DNA of 64,000 nucleotides from Coniferiporia sulphurascens (Eukaryota > Basidiomycota > Agaricomycetes > Hymenochaetales > Hymenochaetaceae), in assembly GCA_002794785.1 (NCBI GenBank), contig NBBA01000013.1, positions 1,240,001 through 1,304,000 of the forward strand, read 5' to 3'. Below are positions 1 to 11,851 of this stretch, in pieces (within the stretch, counting starts at the first letter, position 1; each line of letters opens with the position of its first letter). A program made the translations under genes and the position numbers. The notes under the pieces were generated by a model. That model made no database searches and was not told the origin of the DNA. It saw only the letters and a list, made by a program, of their open reading frames with translations.

Positions 1-1360
1 TAACATCCACACACAGAAATAATAAGAAAGCATTGTCAGTACAAAATCCCCAAGAAAAAAAAAGCGCACAGCGAAGGACAAAAACGTACCGCCCCGGGTT
101 TGAGCGAGATTCCCCCCGAATCAAAAGTGATGCCCTTCCCTACAAGCGCCAGCGGCTGCGCCTGGGACTTGCCGCTGCCTTTATAATGGCTAAAGCGAAA
201 CCTTAGATACTCTCGGAAAAAACAACAGCAGGAAGACGGAACGTACAATTCTAGCAGCTTTGCGGGCTCGCTCGTACCCTTGGCTACGCTGAGGAACGTG
301 CGCTGTTTGTATATACCTTAGTAACGTTCGGCCAACGATGAGAAATTAATAAAGACTTTACCATGCCTTTTTCTTCAGCCCAAGCTTTTGTTTCCGAATT
401 AATTAATAATCAGAGTTGTCCATAGTCAGTTATAACTTCGCCGAGAAGGGGTTTTAAACGTACCCTCATCCCGAACAATCACTTCAACCCCAGCCAGACC
501 CTCAGCCTCTTTCTTAATGCGCTCGCAGAAGACCTATAAAACGGTATTATCAGTAGATGACACAACAGAACAGAGAAAAACATTCCAGAACAGAAACGAG
601 TAAAAGAGACACTTACAGTCGGTGTTAACATGTTCGCTGGAAGTTCCATAAGCTTACAAGGCCGCGTAAGTTTTTACATTTAAAAAAATAATAGCAGCCT
701 TGTGAAACGTACGTCACGAGCCAGAATTTGCGCTTCAGCGTAGACGACACCACGTGTCCACTCCGCTTCATTGGTGGCTGGTGCCGGAGAGAGAGAAATG
801 TCTGCTCGGACAAGGGATTAACACTTTGCAAATGCCATTTAAACAAAACAAAACAAAATGAACGGAGGCGCACCTTTCCCAGGATTCGCATCCTTCTTCG
901 TCTTGAGCGTAAAAGCATGTAGACCAAGGGTCGCACCGACAGCAACAGCATGGGAATCGACAGCCTCCGCCCCATCGACCTGCACAGTTTTCACACCCGC
1001 GCTCACCGCGACGTCGCGCAGCTTCCCGACGGCCGTCCCAGCTGCCTTCCGCACCGTCTCGCGACGCGCGTCGGCCGACTTGTGCGTCCACGACGCAGCG
1101 TCTCCGAGACTCACGAGGCTCGTCACCGCGTCAGCGCCGAATAGAAGGCGTGAATCGAGCGCCCTGGACGAGGAAGGTGTGCGCGCGGTCGACCAGAGAC
1201 GCTGTGCTTCCGACTGGGGCGCGTCGGCGCCTGCAGCGGCAGGTTGGACAAGGTAGACGAGCGCGTCTGGTGAGGTTGAAGTACGAGAGGACATCCTTTG
1301 CGAGAGCAGGCGAGACGGAGAGCGAACGGAAAGAGGGCGTAGGCAGTTGGCGCTTTTGAG
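1..1360 (-). CDS. Leucine aminopeptidase, peptidase family M17 (5' part, cut by window edge)
   Basis: Zinc-dependent exopeptidase that removes N-terminal residues from peptides. Only the N-terminal domain and the start of the catalytic domain are present; the C-terminal half lies left of position 1. Exons read on the minus strand: N-terminal domain down to about 870; a piece with [16 protein letters not shown] (about 755-705); [14 protein letters not shown] (about 650-617), the M17 'PaN.mtP' segment; [18 protein letters not shown] (about 535-466); [17 protein letters not shown] (about 300-248); then HYKG and [16 protein letters not shown] (about 195-100). The last motif carries the metal-binding Lys and Asp of M17 enzymes. 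Introns are short GT-AG. Two starts are possible: ATG at 1360 gives a basic, Ser-rich, acid-free leader of about 23 residues like a mitochondrial presequence; ATG at 1294 gives a cytosolic form. The family assignment is secure, the start is not. Confidence 0.88.
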
Positions 1361-2668
1361 CATCTCGGGTGGGAAGCAGAGGTCAGTGAGATCTCTTACC
1401 CGATCGGGGAAATATAATTTTAATGGAGTATCGGCTCGTGCCGAGCCTTTCCTTTTTCTGGCCATGCACAACCACACTCAGGCTCTTGAAGTCCGAGTCC
1501 CGACGGAATTTAGTAACAATAGCACGATAAAAGTTCTCGCACCACATGGGCTGGAAAAGCCTCAATAGAAAAAGGTACTCATTTTGCTACCACGTACATC
1601 CCACAAGTAACGTTCCGACTGAGGTAGTATTTCAGTCCCGAGGTACACCCACCACTGGTACGGTGGACCGTTCCTGAAGCGCCAACGAGAGCAGCTACTA
1701 CTAATAGTACTCGGCTGAATCCTTGAGCCGGGATGAAGCAAGAATACTCTCAACTAAGGGTGGCTCTCGCGGTCTGTCTACGCCACAGACGCTCGTATCA
1801 AGATGCGCGAAGACTTGGCCCCTGGAAGCGTAAAGTTTGGTACTGAATTCACTCAACGCAGCTTTGAAAACCAAACGCAGTGGCGACAACGAGTCAAATC
1901 CAATTCATTCCTCATTCCACGTCAAGAAGCCGTGGCCTCGAACGAATGCAGGAACACATCACATAGCTTCTAGTCACGTCGAAAGTAGACTTTACATACT
2001 TCAAAATGACTTGGCTAAATATCGTCTATGTCGAACGTCTCGTTCTAGGTTTACGAGAGCAAGGTAGCGAAGGCGCACATACTGTACAACCGGCGCTGGA
2101 AGACGGCGCCAAGTTGTCCATCCGAGTCCCTCTCTGCAGATCGACTCGGACCGTTCGCTCACCCCTCTTCTTCTCCAGTTCCGATAGGGAAGACGCAGAA
2201 GTCCAGTATGCAGGGGACAACTCCCACTTTGGGGGCGCACAATTTTTTTTCTGCGTGAGACTCAGCCTACAATCTGTGTGGACCGCCGGGATGTTAAGAA
2301 CATACAGTACATTAAAGTGGCCGAATAAACGCCGACTTGGACTAGTCCGAAAACACGAACGTGCGCATGATAAGACAATGAATCCTTTAGCTAGACAAAC
2401 CGCAGCTCCTCAACCTTACCATATGATAATCCAAATTCGCCATCTCGATAATCAGCACTACTAGTAGTCCAGTACCGACCACTGGTACTGCATACTGTAC
2501 TGTATACGCCATGTCAGCCAACGACCATCGAGACCGTGGCTCGGACGCTGCAGTTCCGACTCTCGGACTCAGAGTCCCTCAAGCTTAATCATCCGAGAGA
2601 TCGTAAAGGAAAACGAATCCTATCGTCTACGAAATACGTGTATAGGTATGGGTATGGGTATGGAGCAC

Positions 2669-2782
2669 GATAGTGAATAGTGGATGGTGAATAGTGGATG
2701 GGGGATAGTGGATAGTGGATGGGGGATAGTGGATAGTGAATAGTGGAGAGGGGTAAGGGGATAGTGGATAGGGGTAAGGGGA
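2669..2782 (+). repeat. G-rich minisatellite (ATAGTGGAT/GGGG units)
   Basis: Irregular tandem array built from ATAGTGGAT, ATAGTGAAT and GGGG/GGGTAAGGGG blocks, preceded at 2645-2662 by a short GGTATG array. The right end contains four runs of four G with loops of 3, 10 and 3 nt (2750-2781), a regular quadruplex-forming pattern. Confidence 0.85.
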
Positions 2783-3000
2783 TCGGCCGTACATATACAT
2801 ATACAGGTCCTCCGCCCAATTCATCCATACCACTATACACCGAGAAAAAGAAAAGGAAAGAAAAGAAGGAAAGAAAGAAACATATAACGAAATACAAAAA
2901 AGTGGGAACACCCGCATCATCGTGATCCTCGCATGTCCGAGTCTGTCCGTCAGACCAGATCAGAGCAGACCCAAAGAGAAAAAAAAACAACGCGGTTTGA

Positions 3001-3031
3001 CAGAACAGAACAGACAGACAGACAGACAGAC
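3001..3031 (+). repeat. ACAG tetranucleotide microsatellite
   Basis: AGAAC units pass into about five perfect GACA units. Simple repeat, no coding signal around it. Confidence 0.85.
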
Positions 3032-3132
3032 GTACGCACCCCGCTACGGCCCAGATCCGAGTCGATCCCTCCTACAGTACACAATACTAGCCACGGTGCA
3101 GACTCGGACATCCAAAACGAACCCCGCCAACT

Positions 3133-3168
3133 CTTTCTCTTCTCTTCTCCTCTCTTCTCTTCTCTTCA
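3133..3168 (+). repeat. Pyrimidine (CTTTCT/TCTTC) simple repeat
   Basis: CT-only tract of irregular TCTTC/TCTCC units directly after a 'ccaactc' stretch, followed by an A-run. Low complexity only. Confidence 0.7.
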
Positions 3169-6100
3169 GGAAAAAAAAACAATATTAATATCAGAAAGGG
3201 ATTCCACAACCCATAACAAATAAATAAACCAATATTAATATCTCGAACCAACTTGAATCACCGCTCCGCTCCCTGTACATTGTATCCACAAAAAAAAAAG
3301 CACCCGCGTTCCGTATCTCAAAACAAAAACCCCACACCTCCGAGCAGACAACCCACACGGGCCGCCCGGAGTCGGACAACACAGACCGAAAGAACCCAAC
3401 GCAGCTCCAACTTGAAAGCGCGAGCGCCCGACGACAACGGACGACGTGCCTTCAAGTTCCTCCGCACGGCCTCGGACTCGGAGGCCCCACAGTCCGCCAC
3501 AACTCGACACTCGATATTCAAATCCATATCCCAATTCAATGCACCAAATCCAATCAATTACCACCATCAGCGCAGATAGCAAATACTACCCAGACAAGAT
3601 CGGGAGTCTATCCAACGTATACATACATATAGTACATACATACCCCGCCCATCAACCCGCCGCACACGCAATCCGCAATCCACCCGCGCGCATTCCACCT
3701 CCGACCTTCGTTCGAACTCCAGCCCCACCGGGCACCGTATTCCATCTAAATCCGCTCAACCCGCTCAACCAACCGACATTGATAACAAAGCCGAGCTAGA
3801 ACATTAGCCAGTGGAGAGCTCCGAGTCCGTGCTTACATACCCAAGTCTCTCCATACTCGCAGGATCACCCAAAGGTATCCCCGAACGCCACCCGACCCCA
3901 CCCATCAGAAGCGCGCCTGAGTGTGCAAAGTGCGATGTAGACTCGCTTATCAACACCAAGGCAGCCTTCGCCGACTCAATCGCAAACGGTGATCCATCAG
4001 TACCCCGACTTCGACTCACAATCTACAACTTCACGATCTCCGACTTCCAATCAATCGATGCTCGCGGACACCCAGGCAGGGATCAGGGTTCTCCAGACGA
4101 TCTTCGCTCAAAGCAAAAGAGGCCGGACGGAGTACACCCTTAACACTCCGATCAGGGAGTCCAGCATTAGTCATCAGACGCGCTCCGCGGAAGTTACACC
4201 CAAGCACAAGCCACACATTAGCATTAGCGTTAACATTCAGACTTTCAGCCTCCCTTTACTTCACGTCCGCACAGCACTGCAAGTCTCTTCGACTACCCTG
4301 CATCTGGCAAACACACAGACTCGCCAAGCGCCCGCGGAGCAGAGGAAAGTCAAACACGGACGAAAAGACGCAGGTGCGTTGTGGAGCCCAGTAACATCGT
4401 TTCCCGCATGGTCCCTGCCCCCGGTCCATAATGCTCGCAAGGCACACCGCTGGACTAGCCGGAATTTTAACGCCACATATTCCGGTTATGCAAGACGGAC
4501 TGCAGCAGACTCGACAGATAATCAAGAACGCTCGGCTCCGCTAATTTGTGCCATTCCTTACCCTAGTCCGTTCCGGGACCGACCGCTACTCCGGCTACCA
4601 TTCGGCGTCTATTCGCCCACTCATCTCGGAGTCTTCGAATATGCCGAAAGCTCTATATCCTAGACCAGTCTATTGCTCCGTCCCGACGAATGCGGGGCAG
4701 TGACAAAAAGGGAACCCAGGGCAGAGGGCAAGCTCCAAAGAAATGGGCAGGAGAATTAGACCGGTCTCGAAACTTCGACTGCGAGCAAGACCCGACCAGA
4801 AACAAGACCAAGGACAAGAACGCGAATCTCTATGCCAATGACGCAAAATCTAGACGAGCAAGGTCAAGAGTCAATCAAGAGTAGCACGCCAACGGCACAC
4901 GGATTATACCGTAATTTAGGGGGTCGGTCACTCAGACGACGCTTAGGGGCAGGAAGAGGGCAGGGCAGACGAGCTCACGTCTGGACCTCAAGCCTCAGAT
5001 CTGTAGATCCTACAGGCACTATGCCCCAAAGGCAGCTGCGATCACAGGTGCAGAGGAGGCCGAATCAGCATCAAGAGACCCGCACGACTAAAAGAATCAC
5101 GACATGCCGACGGGGCACGGGTATGCACTTCCTACTCGCCTGCGTGCCGCGCGGTAAGGGTGCAAGGTCGAGGTTGTATGAAGCATCCCCCCTCCGAGCG
5201 TCGACCCTCAGTCTCGATGTGCCAGGCTCCTGCGCACACATACACACTCTATATGGGCGTTGAATAGCTGATTTCATTAATCAATTTCGGAACTATATGA
5301 ACTGACTCACTGATCGGGACGCGGGGGCTGTGTCGGCCTGGGGGAGGGATCCTCAGTGGGGCTTACAACATCTGCCGTAAATACGCGGACCTGCAGACGC
5401 TTGGTATCATGAGTCATCGGCTCCATTCAGCATATTTTGTACCAAATGATTTTAGACCATAGCAATTATTCATCAACAGAATACATACGTCCTCAGGCTG
5501 CGCGAGAAACGCTCATTGTGATCGCTAGGGGGGTCTGTGAGGAGGACGTCCCACAGCACGGATCACGCATTCAGGCGCTCAATCGCTGCAAGGTGGCGAA
5601 AGAAGCCTCCATCGCAAGGCATTTTCGCGTCGCATAGGGGGAGAAGAGCTAGACAGCGGGTCAAAACGCGGAAGGACGCGCTGATGCACGCCCCCAAGGC
5701 CGTGCACGGGTACACCCAGCAGCTAATAATTCGGTGGTTCGCTGTCGGCGGAATGTGTCGTGCCAGAGGGGAAACGGCCGGATGTGGAGCACTTTTAAAC
5801 CACCCCCTGTCGCCACATTTGCAGGGACATAAACGGGCATTTGCGAGATTGCGAGCATAGCAAGGAATATGTATTCGGTTCAATTACCTGCGATGATCAC
5901 CAACGAGGCACACGTCGATCTTCACCAGACGTCGAGATACGCTCGGAGATCGGATGGACGGGTAGGCGCGATAGCTAGATATGTGATCTTCGCGGTTCAA
6001 AGGAGGCGAAGACTTGACCGGAGCCTCCTCATCAGCAGGGACAATTTCCATGCGGAATCAAAGAACATGAAAGTCCGACAGACCTCGGACGGGGCGGGGA

Positions 6101-8100
6101 GTTCACTTCGGACGTGCGCATGAACTGCGGAGTAAAGGTGGCACGCAGCCCATTCGTCCACGATATTAAGAGTCTCTTTGAAAACGGACGGGGCCGTTGG
6201 TCCGGGAAGTCCCAAAGGCAGTGAGCCTTTGAAATTTCCTTGCAACGCAAAGACCATCACAAAGGCTAAGTCTCGCCTGAAAGAAAGTGAGCGGATACAC
6301 CCCGACAGGACACACGAGGGCTCATATCCCTTAGCAAACCGAAGAATAGGACCATAGCACGCCAGGGTCCAAATCGATCATCGTCAAACTACCAGCGCAC
6401 GAAGTCCCAGAACCAATAGTGGAAGCAATCAGGTGGCAAGAGAGCAGTCAGCAGAGCAGGGATCTCAAAGACTCGACGGGACATCAGGTCCGAATATCTC
6501 CTAAGGGATTATCGCCTTGGCCGAGAGAGATAAGACAAAGAGGAATTGAGGCACAGGCGTGCGCGATGGGGGTGGCGCCAGATAAAGGCGGTGCCCAGCA
6601 AAAGACAAGGCAGGACCGGACCGAAGTGTACGTGCGCGGTGAGCGAGGGGTTAAATGCGCGGGCGAAAGGCTAGGTATAGGGGTAGAGGGGAGAACAGTG
6701 GAGAGGTCGCGGTGGAAAGAGAAGAAAGAGGGAATGACGCGTGACCGCACCGCGAGGCGAGTCTAAAGTCCACTTCGGGTAGATCAGCTTACACATGAAA
6801 TCAGTCCCACGTTGCATTACGTGAAGGCCAGGGTCTCCGATGGACCCCAGGGGCCTGGACTGGCAAAGCGGATTTAAAATAGGAATTTGATGAGCGTATT
6901 TCATACGTGTTTAATTGCGGGGGGTGGTGCGATTGTGTTATAAATAAACATGGTAATATATTGAAGGTGCGGATGGCGCGTGGTCTGTGGAGAACGCGGC
7001 GTGCGTGCGCACGGGAGATAAGTGTAGTAACGTACTGTATGGGGAGAGATGGATCTTGGGCCAAGGCTAGCTCTACCCTGCGTCATCGAACCCGCCCGAG
7101 CAGCGCAGATCAAGAGCATCCACGGTGCGTAATTACTTAGTTGTCCAAGTAGCAGTGGAGGCCGTGGTGAGTAAATGGATACGGGTGGCGGACTCGGATG
7201 CACTTTAGTTAATGACCCATGGATGATGTAACGATGGGATAATCAATCACTGTATCTTTACTCTCTTGCACCACACCTGGTATGCCTTGATGACGGCACG
7301 TAATCTACCGGGTGAGCCACTGCATACCAGTACTGCAACAGAACAACGTAACGCAGTCGAGATGACGTCCACCGCGTTACACCCGGCACGAGATCGGACG
7401 TCGCCGGACACGGCGTCAACTGTCCGCCACCGCCACCATCCCGAGCTTCAACTCGCTTCCATCCCATCGCGCCATCGCGCTATCGTGCATCTCCAACTTC
7501 CCGCCGGGGCAACTCAAGCTCAAGCTCGGGTTCCCTCGGGCACGATACACAACCTACCATCGCACCCGACCACTCCCCGTGTCCATGTCCATGTCCGAGC
7601 TCGGACTCGGACTCGTGCTCGTGCTCATGCCCGCAACGGAAGCAGAAGAAGGAAACAAAAGTTAACCCAGAGTTTGTAGTGCAGCTTCCAAGCCGGCGGC
7701 ACAAGTACATATGGTATCTCATACCCTCGGCACGGGCTATCGGCTATCGGCACGTTTTCGGCGCGGCGCAACGCGACCATCACTATTAATGAATCAACAA
7801 TCATGCATGGAAGAGCCCGCCGCGCCCGCAACTAGTAAACCAACAGATGCAGGAAGCTAAAAAACGAGGCGCAAGGGCGCAGGGCGCAGGGCGCGAGGCG
7901 CAGCCGGGCGGCGGCAAACACGGAAAAAAGAAGACCAAGAGCACTCGGAAGGGAAGACGAAGCGCAGTAACCGCCCGCACCCGCATGCAACACCGTCTTC
8001 CCGCAGCGCCCGCAGTACCCGCAGGACGGCTTCGCGCCGCATGTTGCACGCTGCGCACCGCGGACCCCGCCTCGCGCCGACCCGCTGCCCCAAAAACGAG

Positions 8101-8180
8101 GCGGTTTTTTTTCTTCTTCTTCTTCTTCTTCCTTTTCCCTTCCTTTCCCTTTTCGTCTTCTTTTTCTTCTTCTTCGCGAA
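8101..8180 (+). repeat. TTC-rich homopyrimidine tract
   Basis: About 80 nt of almost pure C/T (TTC, TTCC units). Open frames across it on the minus strand read poly-Lys/Glu and are artefacts of the tract. Confidence 0.8.
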
Positions 8181-10219
8181 CTTGGAGCTGCGGGACGTCC
8201 GAGTCTCCTTGGAAGTTGATATTAACACCACGGCATGGTAATGGATGATGATGATGGGTGATAAACGATATGCATCCGAGCCACGGATCACGAGGGCTGC
8301 TCGGGCTGCATGGTAGTAGCACCGTCTCGCCGTCACTAGTACCAGTACTAGTACTGTCGCCGACACGGACACGGACAAATCTCGGTGGGGCGGGTTCGGG
8401 ACGTGGACGTAGACGCGGAGACAAGGCCCAGCGCGTGCGACTCGGAAGGGCTGCGGTGGGCGCATGTGGCCTGCTCATGAGGCCCGAGTCCGTATACCAC
8501 GTACCACCGGACTACGTATCACCGGACCACGCTGCGCACAGGAATATGGGAATATAGGAATATAGGACACGTATAGGAATCGTATCACAATTAATGTTAA
8601 TGCGAATACAGAATACAGAAAACGGAGCACAGAGCACAGAAACACGAATACCGTATATCGTATAGTATAGCATGGTCTTTCCCATTAAACGGACTGTCGC
8701 CCATCCGAGTCCTGCATTCCCAACTGGGAGAATATTAATTCGACCGGCGACTGGGCGACCTCAGACTTTTGAATTCAATTTTAATTCGCAGTTCGCAGTT
8801 CGCAGCTACCCACACACACACACGCGCGCACGCGCGCACTGGCACGCGTAGACGAACACGAAGAGTACCCCATTTACGGAGAGCGTCGAGCGTCAAGCAC
8901 CTTCGAACTTCGGACTAAGCAACTAAGCAACTAAGCGGCCAGGTAACCCAGCCAGCCAGCAAGGAAGGAAGCAAGGAAGCAAACCAAGGCAAGCCGAAGC
9001 AACCCCACCCCACCACCCGTTTACCCATCCATTCGCATTCGCATTCGCGTGCCTGGTTACATACTGTACTGTATAAGACGACACGACACAACTAACACGA
9101 ACGTAACCAGATCGCCCACGCGTCTCCATTGCCATCGCCATCGCCACCGTACGACGGTGATGAGAATGCGAATAAATCGAAGAAAGGGAAAGGTAAGGCA
9201 AGGCAAAGAAAACGAAGAAAAACGAAGAGAAAACGAAGAAACCCGTAGAGAAGAGAAGAAAAAAGCGCGTAAGCGTAGTTACAGTATAAGCGTAAAGCGT
9301 AACCCCCACGACGCAAGCACGCGCCGTCGTCGCGTCGTCGCGTGCGGGGCTAGAAGGGGTCCTGTTTCGCGCGTAACGGCAGGACGGTAAGGCTGGAGAC
9401 TCGGTCGGCATGGTGAAGCGAAGCAGGGAGCAGGGGAGCAAGAGCAAAGCCAAGGCCCCACCGTAAGCCGTAAGCAATCCGGAGCAGGTGAGCAGGTGAC
9501 CGCGCGCGCGCCCAGCCAGTAAGGAAGTGGTCGTATCGTGAAGTAACGATCTTGCGTGTATGCACGCGCATCATACCATACCATATCGTATCATAAGAAC
9601 ATAAAATGTACATACAGCTTACAGCTTACTCCTAGCTCCTGGTTCTCCTATACCACACCACACCATACTCCTTTCTTACCTATAAACAAACACGCACGCA
9701 CTCCGAGTCATTCCTCTCCTCTCCTCTCCTATGTATCGTTCTCGTCCTCGTTCTCGTTCTTGGCTATTAATTGGTCAGCTGCCACCGCTGGAAATAACAG
9801 GGGGACAGACGAACAGGAGACAAGCAAGCAAGCGCGATCAACGAGCGACGAGCCGAGCGTAAAAACAAACGGGCGCCGAAGCCCGGTGCGGTGCGGTGCG
9901 GAGCTTAGACACGCAGAACGCGCGCGGCGCGCGGCACCCCTCGACGACAGGGGACTCGTCTTCGTCAGTCCGTCTCTGCCCTACCAGTCTCCTTGACTAG
10001 CGCGCATCCGCATCGGTCGACAAGTCCCGAATGGTAGTACCCTAGCGTGTATCCGTGTTTGTCAGCCCGTTTTGTTGTCTTCGATCGCCACACGTGTTCG
10101 TGTTGCGAGATTCTTGTATAGCATACTGTGTATTCCTTTTTTCTTTTAGGCTGCACAGCCGAGCCCGTCTGTGTGTATGCATACATACCAGTACATGCAT
10201 GCTAGCAAGCATGCAAAAA

Positions 10220-10258
10220 AGAAAGAAAGGAAGAAAGAAAGAAAGAAAGAAAGAAAGG
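10220..10258 (+). repeat. GAAA microsatellite
   Basis: About nine GAAA units with one GGAA interruption. Simple repeat in the gene-poor region. Confidence 0.9.
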
Positions 10259-11558
10259 CAACGCGATTCGGTTCGGCGATCGAATCGATACGATACGACA
10301 CGGACGCGATAGACCTATGCGATGCGTGTACGAGTCGCAACCGGTACCCAGGGGCTCTTTGAGTCATATCGACGATCGCAGCTCACAGTCCAGTCCACAG
10401 TCCAACAGCTCACAGCCACGAGTACAACCAAGCAAGCAGTTCTGCAGTTCTGCAGTTCCAGATAGATAGACCCGAGATTCGATTTCGATTCAGTCCGATG
10501 CGATGCGAAGGGTGTATTAGTATTCCACAAAACACGAGTACTAGGATAGCCAGAGTCCTTTACCCGCCTGAACAGGTCTAGCACCGAGAAAGGGCGATAT
10601 GCATATGCATATATGAACGTTAATAGGAGGCGCGGGCGTCTGCGGGAGGGAGGCCTGCGAAGGCTAATTTGCAGGAGGTTGAAGAGAACGCGCAGCCTGA
10701 GCCGGAAGCCGGATCCAGAACCCAGAAACCAGAAAGGAGAAAGCAGGTGAGCAGGGGGGGGGAGTACTGCGCAAATAGGCAATAGGAGCGTGGGGGAGGG
10801 GTGCGGGAGAAGGAAAAATAGGAGAGGAATCGGCAGGGTGTCGCAATGGGACCGGCACGGGCTCGGGGCTGTGCTGTAATTGGGCTTGCATCGTGCACGG
10901 TGCGCAGCCCGTGTTTGCAGCGCGTGAGGGTGCGAATTAATTGCGAGAAGCAGACGTGGGGGTGGGTGGTGACTCGACGTCCTGGGCCTGCGCACTGCTC
11001 AGCTGGGATTTCCCGGGTATTCGCCTTTGTGCTTGTGCACGGGTTGCTGGATAGGGGCTGTTAGTGTTAGTGTTAGTTTCTGCAGACTGCGGCAGAAGAT
11101 GAGGCCCAGTGCACAGTGCACAGTCCAACCGGGGAGGGTGGGTAGAAGAGGACTGCGGGGGTAGAAGCGGCCACGGTTGCGCGGGGGTAGGCGACAGACG
11201 GCTGAAAGGAAAGGAGTCCTGGGAGCGGAACGAGGAGGGTCTGGGAATAGGGCAGCTGCAGGCGGGGAGAAGCCGAAAGCGGGATAGGGCCGAGAAAGGC
11301 AGAGGCTAGGAGGGTGATGGAAGATGCGGCTATGCAAAGGAGCAGGGGAGCAAGACGCCGGCGAATGATGCGATTGGAAAGGACTGCGATAATCACCACT
11401 CCGACGTGAGCGGACACACAAATGCCCGAGCGCCTACGTAAGCCGGAGGGGAACCACACGTAAATCGCCGGAGACGGGCCGTACGGGTCCTTCCTCTTAT
11501 GGCAAACATCCCCCACCTCGCAGTGCGCCTCGCCATCTAATCGTGGCCGGATTTTTCT

Positions 11559-11851
11559 TTTTCTTTTACCTCGCCTCCTTCCCGCTTTGGCCCTCTCTTT
11601 CTCTTTCTCTTTCTTTCATCTCTCTTTCTTCCGTGCCCCGATCCTCTCTCCGTCTTTCTTCCTCACGACTCAGCCCGCAACGAGGCCCCCGTTATATATA
11701 CTCCCTTCCCCCCCGCGTCCTCGGACTATCTGCACCCTGCCCCCCCCACCGCTACTCCTATAAGAGCTCAGGTCCGTCCGAGTCATCCTCCCCCACACTC
11801 CCGTACCCTAACCTCCCCCCCAGCAGCACATCAACACAATCACCCCACACA
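11559..11851 (+). promoter_or_regulatory. CT-rich core promoter and 5' leader with TATA box
   Basis: A long CTTT/CCTC tract (about 11560-11665) is followed by TATATATA at 11693-11700 and a second C/T-rich leader up to the ATG at 11852. CT-rich stretches next to the transcription start are typical of highly expressed fungal genes. The TATA lies 152 bp before the chosen start codon. Confidence 0.6.

Larger units (their letters stand above)
1361..11542. other. Gene-poor region of about 10 kb
   Basis: I see no convincing protein gene on either strand. The longest open frames (224 codons at 3989-4663, 226 codons on the minus strand at 10315-10995) have no recognisable domains and look like chance or low complexity. 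The stretch holds microsatellites, a G-rich minisatellite, G-quadruplex motifs, homopurine tracts and many copies of TCCGAGTC/GACTCGGA. It is long compared with the sub-kilobase spacing elsewhere in this window. Confidence 0.6.

Noticed and set aside
3989..4663. 224-codon plus-strand open frame in the gene desert
   Set aside because: No recognisable domain, composition like the surrounding noncoding DNA, no promoter or splice support.
7801..8478. 225-codon minus-strand frame with poly-Lys/Glu run
   Set aside because: The Lys/Glu run is only the translation of a TTC-rich simple repeat; flanks look random.
10315..10995. 226-codon minus-strand open frame
   Set aside because: Low-complexity Pro/Leu/Arg content from purine-rich DNA on the other strand; no family resemblance.
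11543..11851. N-terminal extension of the orphan protein from ATG 11543
   Set aside because: It reads the CT-rich promoter and TATA box as Phe/Leu/Ser/Pro; the ATG at 11852 lies after the TATA and is a better start.
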